64,000 nt of DNA from Lachnospiraceae bacterium UBA1759 (GTDB taxonomy: Bacteria > Bacillota > Clostridia > Lachnospirales > Lachnospiraceae), in the NCBI GenBank assembly GCA_002315555.1, contig DCHF01000055.1, positions 260,829-324,828 on the forward strand. Reading direction: 5' to 3'. The translations under genes and the position numbers were made by a program. Each line of letters begins with the position of its first letter. Position 1 is the first letter of the stretch. Below are positions 15,240 to 24,136 of this stretch, in pieces. Under the pieces are notes generated by a model. It had not been told where the DNA came from. It did not search any database and saw only the letters and a list, made by a program, of their open reading frames with translations.

Positions 15240-15365
15240 AGCAACACCCCTTTTTATTATAACGCGGTTTTCGCTCGATAACAATGCAAATAAAGACACT
15301 TTTTTACCTAAATGCCGATATATTCTTTTTGCGGTTTTCATGCTTTAATGAATACGGAGGTGAAT

Positions 15366-16640
15366 ATGAGATACGCACTTGCTATTGATATCGGTGCTTC
15401 TTCCGGCCGTCACATCGTCGGCTGGATGGAAGACGGTGAAATTAAGACAAAAGAGGTCTTCCGCTTTCCGAACGGCGTGACCGAGGAAAACGGACATCTG
15501 ACCTGGGACATTCAGGCGCTGCTCGGATATGTGAAGCAGGGCATCGAAGAGGCAAAGAAGGAGTTCACGATCGATTCGCTTTCCATTGACACCTGGGGCG
15601 TGGACTACGTTCTTCTGAACGGCGATGAGGAGATCCTTCCGGTCTATGCATACCGCGACAACCGCACGGAAGCGGTGATCCCGGAAGTGCATGAGAAGAT
15701 GCCGTTCTCCGAGCTGTACCGCCGCACCGGCTGTCAGTTCCAGCCCTTCAACACTCTGTATCAGCTGTACGCGGACCTGAAGGCGGACCGGCTTTCCGAT
15801 GCGACCGATTTTCTGATGATCCCGGAATACCTGCTTTACAAACTCTGCGGCACCAAGGCGAAGGAATTCACGAACGCAACGACCATGGGAATGATCAGCG
15901 CGGAAACGCTGGAATTTGACCGCGAGATCGTGACCCGCCTGGGACTTCCGGAAAAGCTGTTCCCGAAGCTTCAAATGCCCGGTGAGGTCATCGGAGAATA
16001 TGAAGGCATTCCCGTTATGCTCTGTGCAACGCACGATACCGGTTCCGCGGTGGAGGGCATTCCGATGGAGGGCGAAAACCTGTACGTTTCCTCCGGCACG
16101 TGGAGCCTCCTTGGTGTGAAAACACCGGCGCCGATTACCGATGAAGCCAGCGAAAAGGCCAATTATTCCAACGAGGGCGGTGTGGGTTACAACCGTTATC
16201 AGAAGAATATCATGGGCATGTGGCTGGTGAACGAGCTTCGCCGCGATCTGTGCCCCGGAAAGGACTTCGGCGCGATCGTGAAGGAGGCGGAGGAATCCTC
16301 CTATGAAAGTATGGTCGATGCGGACGCGGCCATGTTCCTGGCCCCCGAAAGCATGAAGGGAGCCTTTGATTCGGTGCTTGATCCCAAGCCGGCGACCGAA
16401 GGGGACTATTTCCGTTCGGCTCACTTATCGCTCGCAAACAGCTACCGGAAGGCTATTTCCGAACTGGAGGCCAACACCGGAAAGACTTATGATAAACTGT
16501 ATATCGTGGGCGGCGGCGCAAAGAATGCATTCCTGAATGCGCTCACGGAAAAAGCCACGGGTAAAACAGTCATCGCGCTTCCCATTGAAGCGACGGCACT
16601 CGGAAATTTAAAAATTCAGTTTACTGAAAAGGAGAAATAA
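15366..16640 (+). CDS. rhaB: Rhamnulokinase (short form)
   Basis: FGGY-family kinase of 424 residues that phosphorylates L-rhamnulose. The N-terminal ATP-binding motif IDIGASSGRHIVGW, the sugar-contacting SIDTWGVDY, CATHDTGSAVEGIP, SSGTWSLLG and the adenosine motif IVGGGAKNAFLN are all present. The protein ends soon after EATALGNL, where rhamnulokinases normally continue about 40 residues, and the region before the last helices is also short. The family is usually 460-490 residues. ATG 15366 follows GGAGGTGAAT. The next gene starts on the base after the stop. The lost C-terminus may weaken it or reflect a shortened lineage. Confidence 0.87.
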   Translation: MRYALAIDIGASSGRHIVGWMEDGEIKTKEVFRFPNGVTEENGHLTWDIQALLGYVKQGIEEAKKEFTIDSLSIDTWGVDYVLLNGDEEILPVYAYRDNRTEAVIPEVHEKMPFSELYRRTGCQFQPFNTLYQLYADLKADRLSDATDFLMIPEYLLYKLCGTKAKEFTNATTMGMISAETLEFDREIVTRLGLPEKLFPKLQMPGEVIGEYEGIPVMLCATHDTGSAVEGIPMEGENLYVSSGTWSLLGVKTPAPITDEASEKANYSNEGGVGYNRYQKNIMGMWLVNELRRDLCPGKDFGAIVKEAEESSYESMVDADAAMFLAPESMKGAFDSVLDPKPATEGDYFRSAHLSLANSYRKAISELEANTGKTYDKLYIVGGGAKNAFLNALTEKATGKTVIALPIEATALGNLKIQFTEKEK

Positions 16641-18062
16641 ATGTTAGTAGAAACCAAAGCCAAAGCCGGTGTGTTTGCCATTGCACTCGGCGCGTATCTT
16701 CCGCAGTTCCCGTCTCTTGTTCCGGAGTTTGCGGCTCAGTATGAAGCGTTCAAAAAGACCATTCCGGATACCGTGGAGATCGTGGACGGCGGCATCGTCA
16801 CCACGAAAGAACTGTCCATGGCCGCCGGTGAGAAATTCCGTGCAGCCGATGTCGACATCGTCTTCCTGCAGCTTCTGACCTACGCGACCTCCTACAACAT
16901 GCTGCCGGCTGTCCGTGACATCAACGTCCCGGTCGTCCTGGTCAATGTTCAGAAGAAGATCGCTCCGGATTACGCAAACACCGATACCGCGACCTGGCTC
17001 GGTGAACTGTATGCCTGCGGCGCCGTCGGTGAAATGGTCGCCGACCTGGAAAGAGCCGGCAAAAAGCACGCGGTCATTACGGGCGTAGTCGAAGGCGGCG
17101 ACCCGCATGTTCAGGCGGAGATCGAGGACTGGTGCAAGGCTGCACAGGTCAGAAGACGTTTCCGCAACACCAACATCGCACAGATCGGAAGACCCTATCC
17201 GGGCATGATGGACCTGTACATCGACGAGACGAACCTGTACCACAGAATGTGGCTCTACACCAAGCAGTTCGACTGGGAAAAGATGTGGGCCATTGCCGAT
17301 GACATCACCGATGAAGCCGTGATTCGCGCAAAGGCTGAGGATATCCTGGACACCTTTGACATCGAAGGCGGCGCGACCGTTGAGACCGTATGGGACATGG
17401 CAAAATATGTCGTTGCATTCGAGCAGTGGGTCAAGGACGAGCAGCTCGGTCTGATCGCTTCTCATTACGACGGTTTTGCACAGGGCATTGCCGGCAAGCT
17501 GGACAGTATGCTGATCCCGGCGTTCTCCATGCTGATCAAGCAGGGCACCGCATGCGCCGTTGAGGGCGATATCAAGGTCGCTATGGCGATGAGCATTTTA
17601 AAGACCATCGCAGGCACCGGCCAGCTTTCCGAGATGTATTCCATCGACTTCAACGAGGACATCTGTATCATCGGCCATTCCGGTTCCGGTGACGCGGACA
17701 TCTCCACCGCAAAGAAGCCCACGATGAAGATCGTTCCGGTCTTCCACGGCAAGGCGGGCGGCGGCTATCTGACCCAGTTCTATCCTCCGGCAGGCGAGAT
17801 CACTTACCTCGGCATCACCCAGGACAAGGACGGCCATTTCAAGTTTGTTGTTGCGGAAGGCGTCAACGAGGAAGGACCGATCTTCATGTTCGGCGATACC
17901 AACATGAGGACCCGTTTCTCCATCGGCGCGCGTGAGTTCTGCAACCGTTGGAGCGAAGCCGGTCCGACGCACCATATGGCAGCGGCAAACGGCCGTCACA
18001 TCGATACCATTCTGAAGGTCGCAAAGATCTTTGACGTTCCGGTCGATGTGATCTGCAGATAA
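16641..18062 (+). CDS. L-fucose/L-arabinose isomerase-family protein, probable rhamnose-pathway isomerase
   Basis: Protein of 473 residues with the FucI/AraA fold: a Rossmann-like N-terminal part (VFAIALGAYLPQFPSLV, DIVFLQLLTYATSYNMLPAV, PVVLVNVQKK) and a C-terminal barrel domain with THHMAAANGRHID at the end. It is not the classical RhaA TIM-barrel, so an unrelated isomerase appears to fill the L-rhamnose to L-rhamnulose step between kinase and aldolase genes. That role is inferred from the operon. Ribosome site AAAAGGAG lies in the rhamnulokinase 3' end. Alternative substrates are L-fucose or other 6-deoxy sugars. Confidence 0.78.
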   Translation: MLVETKAKAGVFAIALGAYLPQFPSLVPEFAAQYEAFKKTIPDTVEIVDGGIVTTKELSMAAGEKFRAADVDIVFLQLLTYATSYNMLPAVRDINVPVVLVNVQKKIAPDYANTDTATWLGELYACGAVGEMVADLERAGKKHAVITGVVEGGDPHVQAEIEDWCKAAQVRRRFRNTNIAQIGRPYPGMMDLYIDETNLYHRMWLYTKQFDWEKMWAIADDITDEAVIRAKAEDILDTFDIEGGATVETVWDMAKYVVAFEQWVKDEQLGLIASHYDGFAQGIAGKLDSMLIPAFSMLIKQGTACAVEGDIKVAMAMSILKTIAGTGQLSEMYSIDFNEDICIIGHSGSGDADISTAKKPTMKIVPVFHGKAGGGYLTQFYPPAGEITYLGITQDKDGHFKFVVAEGVNEEGPIFMFGDTNMRTRFSIGAREFCNRWSEAGPTHHMAAANGRHIDTILKVAKIFDVPVDVICR

Positions 18063-18133
18063 AGTTAAGAAATACCGGGGCGGGAGAGGTCACTTTCACG
18101 GCTCCGCAATAGTTGATCAAGGAGTGAAAAACA

Positions 18134-18955
18134 ATGAATTTTTTAGATGCTGAATTTGTACAGGGGTTTATCCGTATGGCCGATGACGGCTGGCAGCAGG
18201 GCTGGCACGAGAGAAACGGTGGCAATCTTTCCTACAGAGTGAAGCCGGAAGAGGTCGAGCTTGTCAAGGAGAATTTTGAGCCGAAGGAGTGGCGCGAGAT
18301 CGGCACGACCGTTCCGGCGCTGGCAGGAGAGTATTTCCTGGTCACCGGCAGCGGCAAGTATTTCCGCAACGTGATCATCAAGCCGGAGGATTCCATCTGT
18401 ATGATCGAGCTCGATGAAAAGGGTGAGAACTACCGCATCGTCTGGGGACTTGTCAACGGCGGAAAGCCCACCTCCGAGCTTCCGTCTCATCTGATGAACC
18501 TGGAAGTTAAGAAGCTTCAGAATCCGGAATACCGCGTCGTTTACCATGCACACACCACCAATATCATCGCGCTGACCTTTGTTCTTCCGCTGGAAGACAA
18601 AGTCTTCACCCGCGAGCTTTGGGAAATGGCTACCGAGTGCCCGGTCGTATTCCCGGCAGGCATCGGCGTCGTTCCGTGGATGGTTCCGGGCGGCCGTGAC
18701 ATCGCAGTTGCGACCTCCGAACTTATGAAGAAATACGACCTGGCCATCTGGGCGCATCACGGCATGTTCGCCGCAGGCTTTGACTTTGATCTGACCTTCG
18801 GGTTAATGCATACCGCTGAAAAATCCGCGGAGATCCTGGTCAAGATGCTTTCCATGAGACCGGACAAGCTTCAGACCATCACCCCGGATGATTTCAGACA
18901 TCTGGCAGTGGACTTTAACGTAACTCTTCCGGAAGAATTCTTATACGAAAAATAA
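18134..18955 (+). CDS. rhaD: Rhamnulose-1-phosphate aldolase
   Basis: Class II zinc aldolase of 273 residues that cleaves L-rhamnulose 1-phosphate to dihydroxyacetone phosphate and L-lactaldehyde. Family signatures are WHERNGGNLSYR, FLVTGSGKYFRN, the zinc motif YHAHTTN (His-X-His), and IWAHHGMFAAG with the third histidine. ATG 18134 follows AAGGAGTG. It closes the three-gene rhamnose operon and is followed by a strong terminator. Confidence 0.92.
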   Translation: MNFLDAEFVQGFIRMADDGWQQGWHERNGGNLSYRVKPEEVELVKENFEPKEWREIGTTVPALAGEYFLVTGSGKYFRNVIIKPEDSICMIELDEKGENYRIVWGLVNGGKPTSELPSHLMNLEVKKLQNPEYRVVYHAHTTNIIALTFVLPLEDKVFTRELWEMATECPVVFPAGIGVVPWMVPGGRDIAVATSELMKKYDLAIWAHHGMFAAGFDFDLTFGLMHTAEKSAEILVKMLSMRPDKLQTITPDDFRHLAVDFNVTLPEEFLYEK

Positions 18956-18976
18956 ACGGAAACATCCGAAAAGACT

Positions 18977-19012
18977 GAGCCTGCGCCGCAATACGCGCGG
19001 GCTCTTTTTTTG
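18977..19012 (+). terminator. Terminator of the rhamnose operon
   Basis: GAGCCTGCGC (18977-18986) pairs with GCGCGGGCTC (18995-19004), followed by TTTTTTTG. Confidence 0.85.
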
Positions 19013-19043
19013 TTAAATCATTGCCGATTTATGTATTCATTTA

Positions 19044-19073
19044 TTGACTGAACAATAGGGATAATGGTACAAT
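19044..19073 (+). promoter_or_regulatory. Promoter of the Rnf-like operon
   Basis: TTGACT (19044-19049) and TACAAT (19068-19073), spacing 18. The first gene starts 95 bases further on. Confidence 0.55.
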
Positions 19074-19167
19074 CGGGGGGGTATCAGGAACAGTCGACGG
19101 AAGCGTTGTACGTTTTCCGGAAACTTGTTTTTATTCAACAAAATAACGGAACCGAAGGAGATACTTC

Positions 19168-20484
19168 ATGAAAAGATCGGTCTTTCGAGGCGGCATTCAC
19201 CCGACACACGGTGAAGACAAGTCGCTGACAGCCGGAAAAAGCATTGTCCCCTACATTCCGAAGACGGTAAAGGTGAGCATGAAACAGGGCCTCGGACCCA
19301 ATGCGGTCTGCGTGGTGAAGCCCGGCGATCATGTGGAGCAGGGCAGCCTCATCGGCACATCCGGTCATTTTCTGACCGCATGCCTGCATGCACCGGTTAC
19401 CGGAACGGTGATCAATGTAAGCAATGATTTTTGCGAGATCAATGTAGAATCCTGCCTGCTGCCGGACACGGAACAGGCGTATTACAAGTGCCTGTTTGAT
19501 GTGTCCGATATCTCCAGGGAGGAGATCATCGAGAAGCTTGAAACGGGCGGCCTGGTCGGTATGGGTGGCGCCGGTTTCCCGACGCATGTGAAATACAAGG
19601 CCAAAGATCCCATCACCCATCTTTTGATCAATGCGGCGGAATGTGAACCGTATCTGACCTGTGATGAACACATGATGCTGGAGCAGGGCATGGCGATCCT
19701 GAACGGCGTGCTGCTTTTAAGGAAGGCAGCCGGCGCCGAGCATGCCATCATCTGCATGGAAGATAATAAGCTCCATTGTAAGGAAGCGCTTGAGACGCTC
19801 CTTGACGGAAATACGGAGATCGAGATCCTGGTACTGCCCACGCGTTATCCGCAGGGCGGTGAGAAGCAGATGATCTTTGCGGCAATGGGCGTGGAGATCC
19901 CATCCGGAAAGCTTCCGGCGAATGTGGGAGCCATCGTATCCAATATCCAGACTGCGAAGGCGGCCGCGGACATGGTCCTGGGCGGTATGCCGTCCGTCTC
20001 CAGATGCATCACGGTCACCGGTGATGTACAGGATCCCAAGAACTACCTTGTGCCCCTCGGCACCTGCATCGGCGAACTGATCGCCGCTTCCGGTGACGTC
20101 GTAAGCCGTGAAAACAAAGTGATCCTCGGCGGACCGATGACCGGCCGCTGTATCGGAGACGGTCTTACCGCCGCCGATGTTACCGAATGCGTATCCAAGG
20201 TCTCCGGCGGACTGATCGTCCTTTCCGGAAAGGGTCTCAAGGAAAGTGCCTGCATTAAATGCGGCGCCTGCGCCGAGGCTTGTCCCATCGGCCTGCAGCC
20301 GGCAAAAATCGATGCCGCGATCCGCAAAGACCGCGTGGATGTCTGCCGGACACTGAACGCGACCGAGTGTATTGCCTGCGGCTGCTGCTCCTATGTCTGC
20401 CCGGCCAAGCGCGAGCTTTCCTTCCATACGGTCACCGCACGTGACAAGGTCCGTATGAAGATGAGAGAGGAGGCTGCAAAATGA
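19168..20484 (+). CDS. rnfC: RnfC-type electron transport subunit
   Basis: Peripheral subunit of 438 residues of an Rnf-type ferredoxin:acceptor oxidoreductase. An N-terminal barrel/sandwich domain is followed by the NADH/FMN-binding domain with GLVGMGGAGFPTHVK and NAAECEPYLTCDE. Two 4Fe-4S motifs sit near the C-terminus: CIKCGACAEACP and CIACGCCSYVCP. ATG 19168 follows GAAGGAG. It overlaps the RnfD gene by four bases. No RnfB gene is present in the cluster, so the source of electrons may be this subunit alone, from NADH or ferredoxin. Confidence 0.9.
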   Translation: MKRSVFRGGIHPTHGEDKSLTAGKSIVPYIPKTVKVSMKQGLGPNAVCVVKPGDHVEQGSLIGTSGHFLTACLHAPVTGTVINVSNDFCEINVESCLLPDTEQAYYKCLFDVSDISREEIIEKLETGGLVGMGGAGFPTHVKYKAKDPITHLLINAAECEPYLTCDEHMMLEQGMAILNGVLLLRKAAGAEHAIICMEDNKLHCKEALETLLDGNTEIEILVLPTRYPQGGEKQMIFAAMGVEIPSGKLPANVGAIVSNIQTAKAAADMVLGGMPSVSRCITVTGDVQDPKNYLVPLGTCIGELIAASGDVVSRENKVILGGPMTGRCIGDGLTAADVTECVSKVSGGLIVLSGKGLKESACIKCGACAEACPIGLQPAKIDAAIRKDRVDVCRTLNATECIACGCCSYVCPAKRELSFHTVTARDKVRMKMREEAAK

Positions 20485-21380
20485 ACCGTTACAGCCCGCA
20501 TATCCGAACAAGAGCCACGACCCGCTCGATCATGGGCGACGTCCTGATCGCACTGACACCCGCGCTCATCGGCTCCGTCATTTTCTTTGGCATCCGCGCC
20601 CTGCTTCTTACCGCAGTCAGTGCAGCCACCTGTATGGCAGCGGAAGCCCTCTGGCAGATTTGCCATAAGAAGCCCGTTACCGCCCTGGACCTCAGTGCCG
20701 CGGTGACCGGCGTCCTGATCGCCTTCAACGTATCCAGCACGACTCCGGTCTGGGTCGTCATGCTGGCCGATGTCTTCGCGATCATCCTGATCAAACAGTT
20801 TTTTGGCGGTATCGGCAGCAATGTCGTGAACCCCGCTCTCATGGGCCGTCTGTTCATCATGCTGGTCTACCCGGCCAAGATGATGTCCTATGTGACCCCG
20901 ATGAATGTCGATGTCGTATCCTCCGCAACGATCCTTTCCGCATTAAAGAACGGCAAGGAGATCGAGTACACGCTGATGGATGCCTTCATCGGCAAGGTGC
21001 CCGGTGCCCTCGGTGAGACCAGCGCCCTTCTTCTTCTGATCGGTTTTATCTACCTGATCATCCGGAAGGAAGTCAACTGGATGGCGAGTGCAGGCTTCTT
21101 CGGAACGGTCCTGATCCTGAGCCTGATCTTTGGCGGAAGTCCGATGTATCAGCTGTTATCCGGCGGCCTTGTGCTGGGCGGATGCTTCATGCTTACGGAT
21201 TACAACTTCACCTCCAAGTCGGGAAAGCTCCTGTACGGCATCGTTGCCGGCGTTTTCGTCGCAGCCATCCGCCTCTTCGGTTCATTGCCGGAGGGTGTAT
21301 GCTACGGCATCCTGGCAGCCAACTGTATGGTCGTCCTTCTTGAGAAAGTGATGAGCCGTCATGTCTACGGAGTCAACTGA
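20481..21380 (+). CDS. rnfD: RnfD-type membrane flavoprotein subunit
   Basis: Polytopic membrane subunit of 299 residues. Family segments are visible: SPHIRTRATTRSIMGDVLIAL at the start, VNPALMGRLFIMLVYP in the middle and CFMLTDYNFTSKSGKLLYGIVAG near the end. The loop VVSSATILSAL matches the place where RnfD carries a covalently bound FMN on a threonine (family motif SGAT), with Gly replaced by Ser. Roughly eight to nine membrane helices. The start overlaps the RnfC stop as ATGA behind GAGAGGAGG. Confidence 0.88.
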   Translation: MNRYSPHIRTRATTRSIMGDVLIALTPALIGSVIFFGIRALLLTAVSAATCMAAEALWQICHKKPVTALDLSAAVTGVLIAFNVSSTTPVWVVMLADVFAIILIKQFFGGIGSNVVNPALMGRLFIMLVYPAKMMSYVTPMNVDVVSSATILSALKNGKEIEYTLMDAFIGKVPGALGETSALLLLIGFIYLIIRKEVNWMASAGFFGTVLILSLIFGGSPMYQLLSGGLVLGGCFMLTDYNFTSKSGKLLYGIVAGVFVAAIRLFGSLPEGVCYGILAANCMVVLLEKVMSRHVYGVN

Positions 21381-21412
21381 TTCCGGACTACTGTGAAATG
21401 AGAGGAAAGAAT

Positions 21413-23242
21413 ATGAAAAAAATCAAATGGCAGGGAATCATTTCCTTAGCGTTAGTCATCCTGATGATGTTCGTTGTCGTCTTCGGGGTGCAGCAGTTCA
21501 GTAAGAAGACCGCGGATACTCCGGCGGAAGGAACGCAGGGCGGCGCACAGGCGAATAACGGCGGTGCAACGGTCGATGCTGCGGACGGCACCTATACCGG
21601 TACGGCGCGCGGCTTTGGCGGCGATATCGTGGCAGAGGTCACCATCGCCGGCGGACAGATCACCGCAGTCAAAGTGACCGGTGACAGCGAGACTGAAGGA
21701 CTGGGCTCCGTTGCGGTCGAAAAACTTCCGGAGCGTATTCTGAAGGCACAATCCTTAAATGTTGACACGATCTCCGGCGCGTCCATATCCTCCGATGCGG
21801 TACTGCTTGCAGTCGCTAACGCGCTTCAGGAGGCCGGCATCGATCCGGCATCTCTGACCGGTACCGGAGACAGTGCATCCGTTCAGAAGACCGATGAGAC
21901 CATCGACGTCGATGTCGTCGTTGTAGGTGCGGGCGGCGCCGGCATGGCAGCGGCTCTTACGCTGAAGCAGAACGGCAAGAACGTCATCATTCTTGAGAAG
22001 ATGCCCTATGTGGGCGGTAATACCACCAAGGCGACCGGCGGCATGAACGCAGCCGAGACGCATTATCAGGCGGAACAGGATATCGAGGACTCCGTTGAGC
22101 AGTTCGTGGAAGACACGATGAAGGGCGGTAAGGAGATGAATAACATCGACCTCGTTACCACCATGGCAGAGAATTCATCCGATGCGATCGACTGGCTCGA
22201 TTCCATCGGCGCACCTCTTCCGAAGGTCTCCTTCTCCGGCGGTGCGACCAATGCGCGTATCCACTCTCCGGAAGACGGTTCCGGTGTCGGTGAGTATCTG
22301 GTAGCGGCATTCTCCAAGAACCTGGAAGAAGCCGGCATTCCGGTATATCTTGAGACCAAGGCGACTGAGATCATCACGGTCGATGGCAAGGCAGCCGGTG
22401 TCAAGGCCGAGTCTCCGGAAAAGAATTACACGATCAACGCGAAGGCCGTTGTCCTTGCGACCGGCGGTTTCGGCGCAAATGAAGAAATGTACACCACGTA
22501 TCGTCCGGACCTGAAGGGTACCGTAACGACCAACGCTCCCGGCGCTACCGGCGACGGTATCGTCATGGCAGAGGCTGTCGGCGCGGATCTTGTCGATATC
22601 GAGCAGATCCAGCTGCATCCGACCGTTGAGCAGAGCACCAGCATGCTGATCACCGAGGGCGTCCGCGGTGACGGTGCGATCTTAGTCAACCAGTCCGGTA
22701 AGCGTTTCACCAACGAAATGCTGACCCGTGATAAGGTATCCGCAGCGGAACTTGAGCAGGAAGGCTGCTATGCATATGTTATCTTCGACCAGAACTTAAG
22801 AGAAGGCCTGAAGGCAACGGAAAAGTACATCAAGAACGGTCTTGTTACCGAGGCTGCGACTATCGAGGAACTGGCGGAGAAGCTGGCCATCGATCCGGCG
22901 ACCCTGGCTGAGACCCTGAAGAACTGGAATTCCTACGTTGCAGAAGGCAGCGATCCGGAATTCGGCCGTGATACCGGTATGGAAGCGGATCTTTCCACCG
23001 CACCGTACTATGCGATCAAGATCGCACCCGGTATCCACCACACCATGGGCGGTATCAAGATCGACACCGAGACCCAGGTCATCAACACCGAAGGCGAAGC
23101 AATCGCCGGCTTATTCGCAGCAGGCGAAGTCACCGGCGGAGTACACGGCGGCAACCGTATCGGCGGTAACGCAGTTACCGATATCGTGGTATTCGGCAGA
23201 ATCGCCGGTCAGTCCGCAACCGATTACGTTGACGGCAAGTAA
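21413..23242 (+). CDS. Membrane-anchored FMN-binding/FAD reductase fusion (fumarate reductase-like)
   Basis: Fusion of 609 residues. Residues 9-26 form a membrane anchor, so the rest probably lies outside the cytoplasm. Residues 55-145 are an FMN-binding domain like that of RnfG, with flavinylation motif DTISGAS (S124 as likely FMN site). Residues 165-609 are a flavocytochrome c/urocanate reductase-type FAD domain, starting with VVVGAGGAGMAA. The fumarate reductase-type active residues are visible: H402 (LHPT), R439 (LTRDK), H543 (HHTMGG) and R582 (GGNRIGGN). It likely reduces an enoate such as fumarate, urocanate or a cinnamate-type acid; which one cannot be read. ATG 21413 follows GAGAGGAAAG. 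Its FMN must be added by an ApbE not seen here. Confidence 0.85.
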   Translation: MKKIKWQGIISLALVILMMFVVVFGVQQFSKKTADTPAEGTQGGAQANNGGATVDAADGTYTGTARGFGGDIVAEVTIAGGQITAVKVTGDSETEGLGSVAVEKLPERILKAQSLNVDTISGASISSDAVLLAVANALQEAGIDPASLTGTGDSASVQKTDETIDVDVVVVGAGGAGMAAALTLKQNGKNVIILEKMPYVGGNTTKATGGMNAAETHYQAEQDIEDSVEQFVEDTMKGGKEMNNIDLVTTMAENSSDAIDWLDSIGAPLPKVSFSGGATNARIHSPEDGSGVGEYLVAAFSKNLEEAGIPVYLETKATEIITVDGKAAGVKAESPEKNYTINAKAVVLATGGFGANEEMYTTYRPDLKGTVTTNAPGATGDGIVMAEAVGADLVDIEQIQLHPTVEQSTSMLITEGVRGDGAILVNQSGKRFTNEMLTRDKVSAAELEQEGCYAYVIFDQNLREGLKATEKYIKNGLVTEAATIEELAEKLAIDPATLAETLKNWNSYVAEGSDPEFGRDTGMEADLSTAPYYAIKIAPGIHHTMGGIKIDTETQVINTEGEAIAGLFAAGEVTGGVHGGNRIGGNAVTDIVVFGRIAGQSATDYVDGK

Positions 23243-23260
23243 GAAGGGTGGGATCGCCGT

Positions 23261-24022
23261 ATGACTAAACAGTTAAGATACCCCGCGGAGGCTTTCGCGC
23301 TTGCAATGGTTCTCCTGAGCGGCGGAATGAAACAGGCGGCAGTTGTCGGTATCGGTCTTATTTTTGCAGCGGTTCTTCAGAACGTCCTTCGGGAAAACCT
23401 CGGAGAGAAGTACACCGCACCGGTCTCCATGGCCGGCGCAGTGATCGGTACAGCAGCTATCTATGGAATGCTGGTACTGACGGACATGACGCCCGGCATT
23501 AAGGAGACTGCGGCACTGGCAGCTGCGGCACTTCTACTGGTCGTCTCCGATGAACGCGCAAAGACACAGGACATCGATTATAACGCGCTGCTTCTTCAGA
23601 GCGCATGCGCTTATGCGGTCTATGTGGTTTTTTCTCTGGCTCGCGAGTATTTCGGACACGCAGAGATCTTTGGATTTGAGCTTCCGAAGATCGGTCTTGT
23701 GTCTCATGCGTATGCAAAACCGATGCTGGCCCTGTTCGTTGCCGCTGTTTCCGCGGCAGTGATCAACCGCATCCTGAAAGTAAAAAGCGATGCCAAAGCG
23801 GGCCTGGGGGTCGCGCTTCCGGTCCTTCTGATCGAGGCACCGTTCGTCTGGAACAATGTCAATGAGATCTTCGGCACGATCATCGGAACGCTGTTCGGAA
23901 TGATCATTTACCTTTCGCTTCGCAAGCGCCTTGCACTTGCCGATACGGAAGAGCACATCGCCGGTCTTCCGGTCGAGCTTGCGATGCTCGGCATCATTTA
24001 CATGGTATTCAGTTTCCTATAA
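23261..24022 (+). CDS. Polytopic membrane protein, divergent RnfA/RnfE-like
   Basis: Integral membrane protein of 253 residues with about eight hydrophobic segments. The C-terminal half follows the RnfA/RnfE layout: a PVLLIEAPFVW helix, a GTIIGTLFGMIIYLSLRKRLA helix and a final LPVELAMLGIIYMVFSF helix. RnfA/E normally carry membrane cysteines (NC-type motif) holding a cluster between the two subunits. Here the corresponding segment reads IEAP, and only one cysteine occurs in the protein (QSACAY). It closes the cluster and may replace both RnfA and RnfE. The relation is inferred from pattern and context, so moderate confidence. Confidence 0.6.
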   Translation: MTKQLRYPAEAFALAMVLLSGGMKQAAVVGIGLIFAAVLQNVLRENLGEKYTAPVSMAGAVIGTAAIYGMLVLTDMTPGIKETAALAAAALLLVVSDERAKTQDIDYNALLLQSACAYAVYVVFSLAREYFGHAEIFGFELPKIGLVSHAYAKPMLALFVAAVSAAVINRILKVKSDAKAGLGVALPVLLIEAPFVWNNVNEIFGTIIGTLFGMIIYLSLRKRLALADTEEHIAGLPVELAMLGIIYMVFSFL

Positions 24023-24033
24023 TGTCAAAACGG

Positions 24034-24060
24034 CCTGCGGATCACCGCAGGTCGTTTTTT
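24034..24060 (+). terminator. Terminator of the Rnf-like operon
   Basis: CCTGCGG (24034-24040) pairs with CCGCAGG (24045-24051), then TCGTTTTTT. Confidence 0.85.
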
Positions 24061-24093
24061 GTCGAAATTTTGTGCCCCCTATTTCGAGAATAG

Positions 24094-24102
24094 TGCTATA
24101 AT
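24094..24102 (+). promoter_or_regulatory. Extended -10 promoter of the MATE gene
   Basis: TGC-TATAAT with TATAAT at 24097-24102, 35 bases before the gene start. No good -35 is visible; the TG extension may compensate. Confidence 0.5.
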
Positions 24103-24136
24103 CAATTTAACTATACGCGAAAATGAGAGGCACGAT

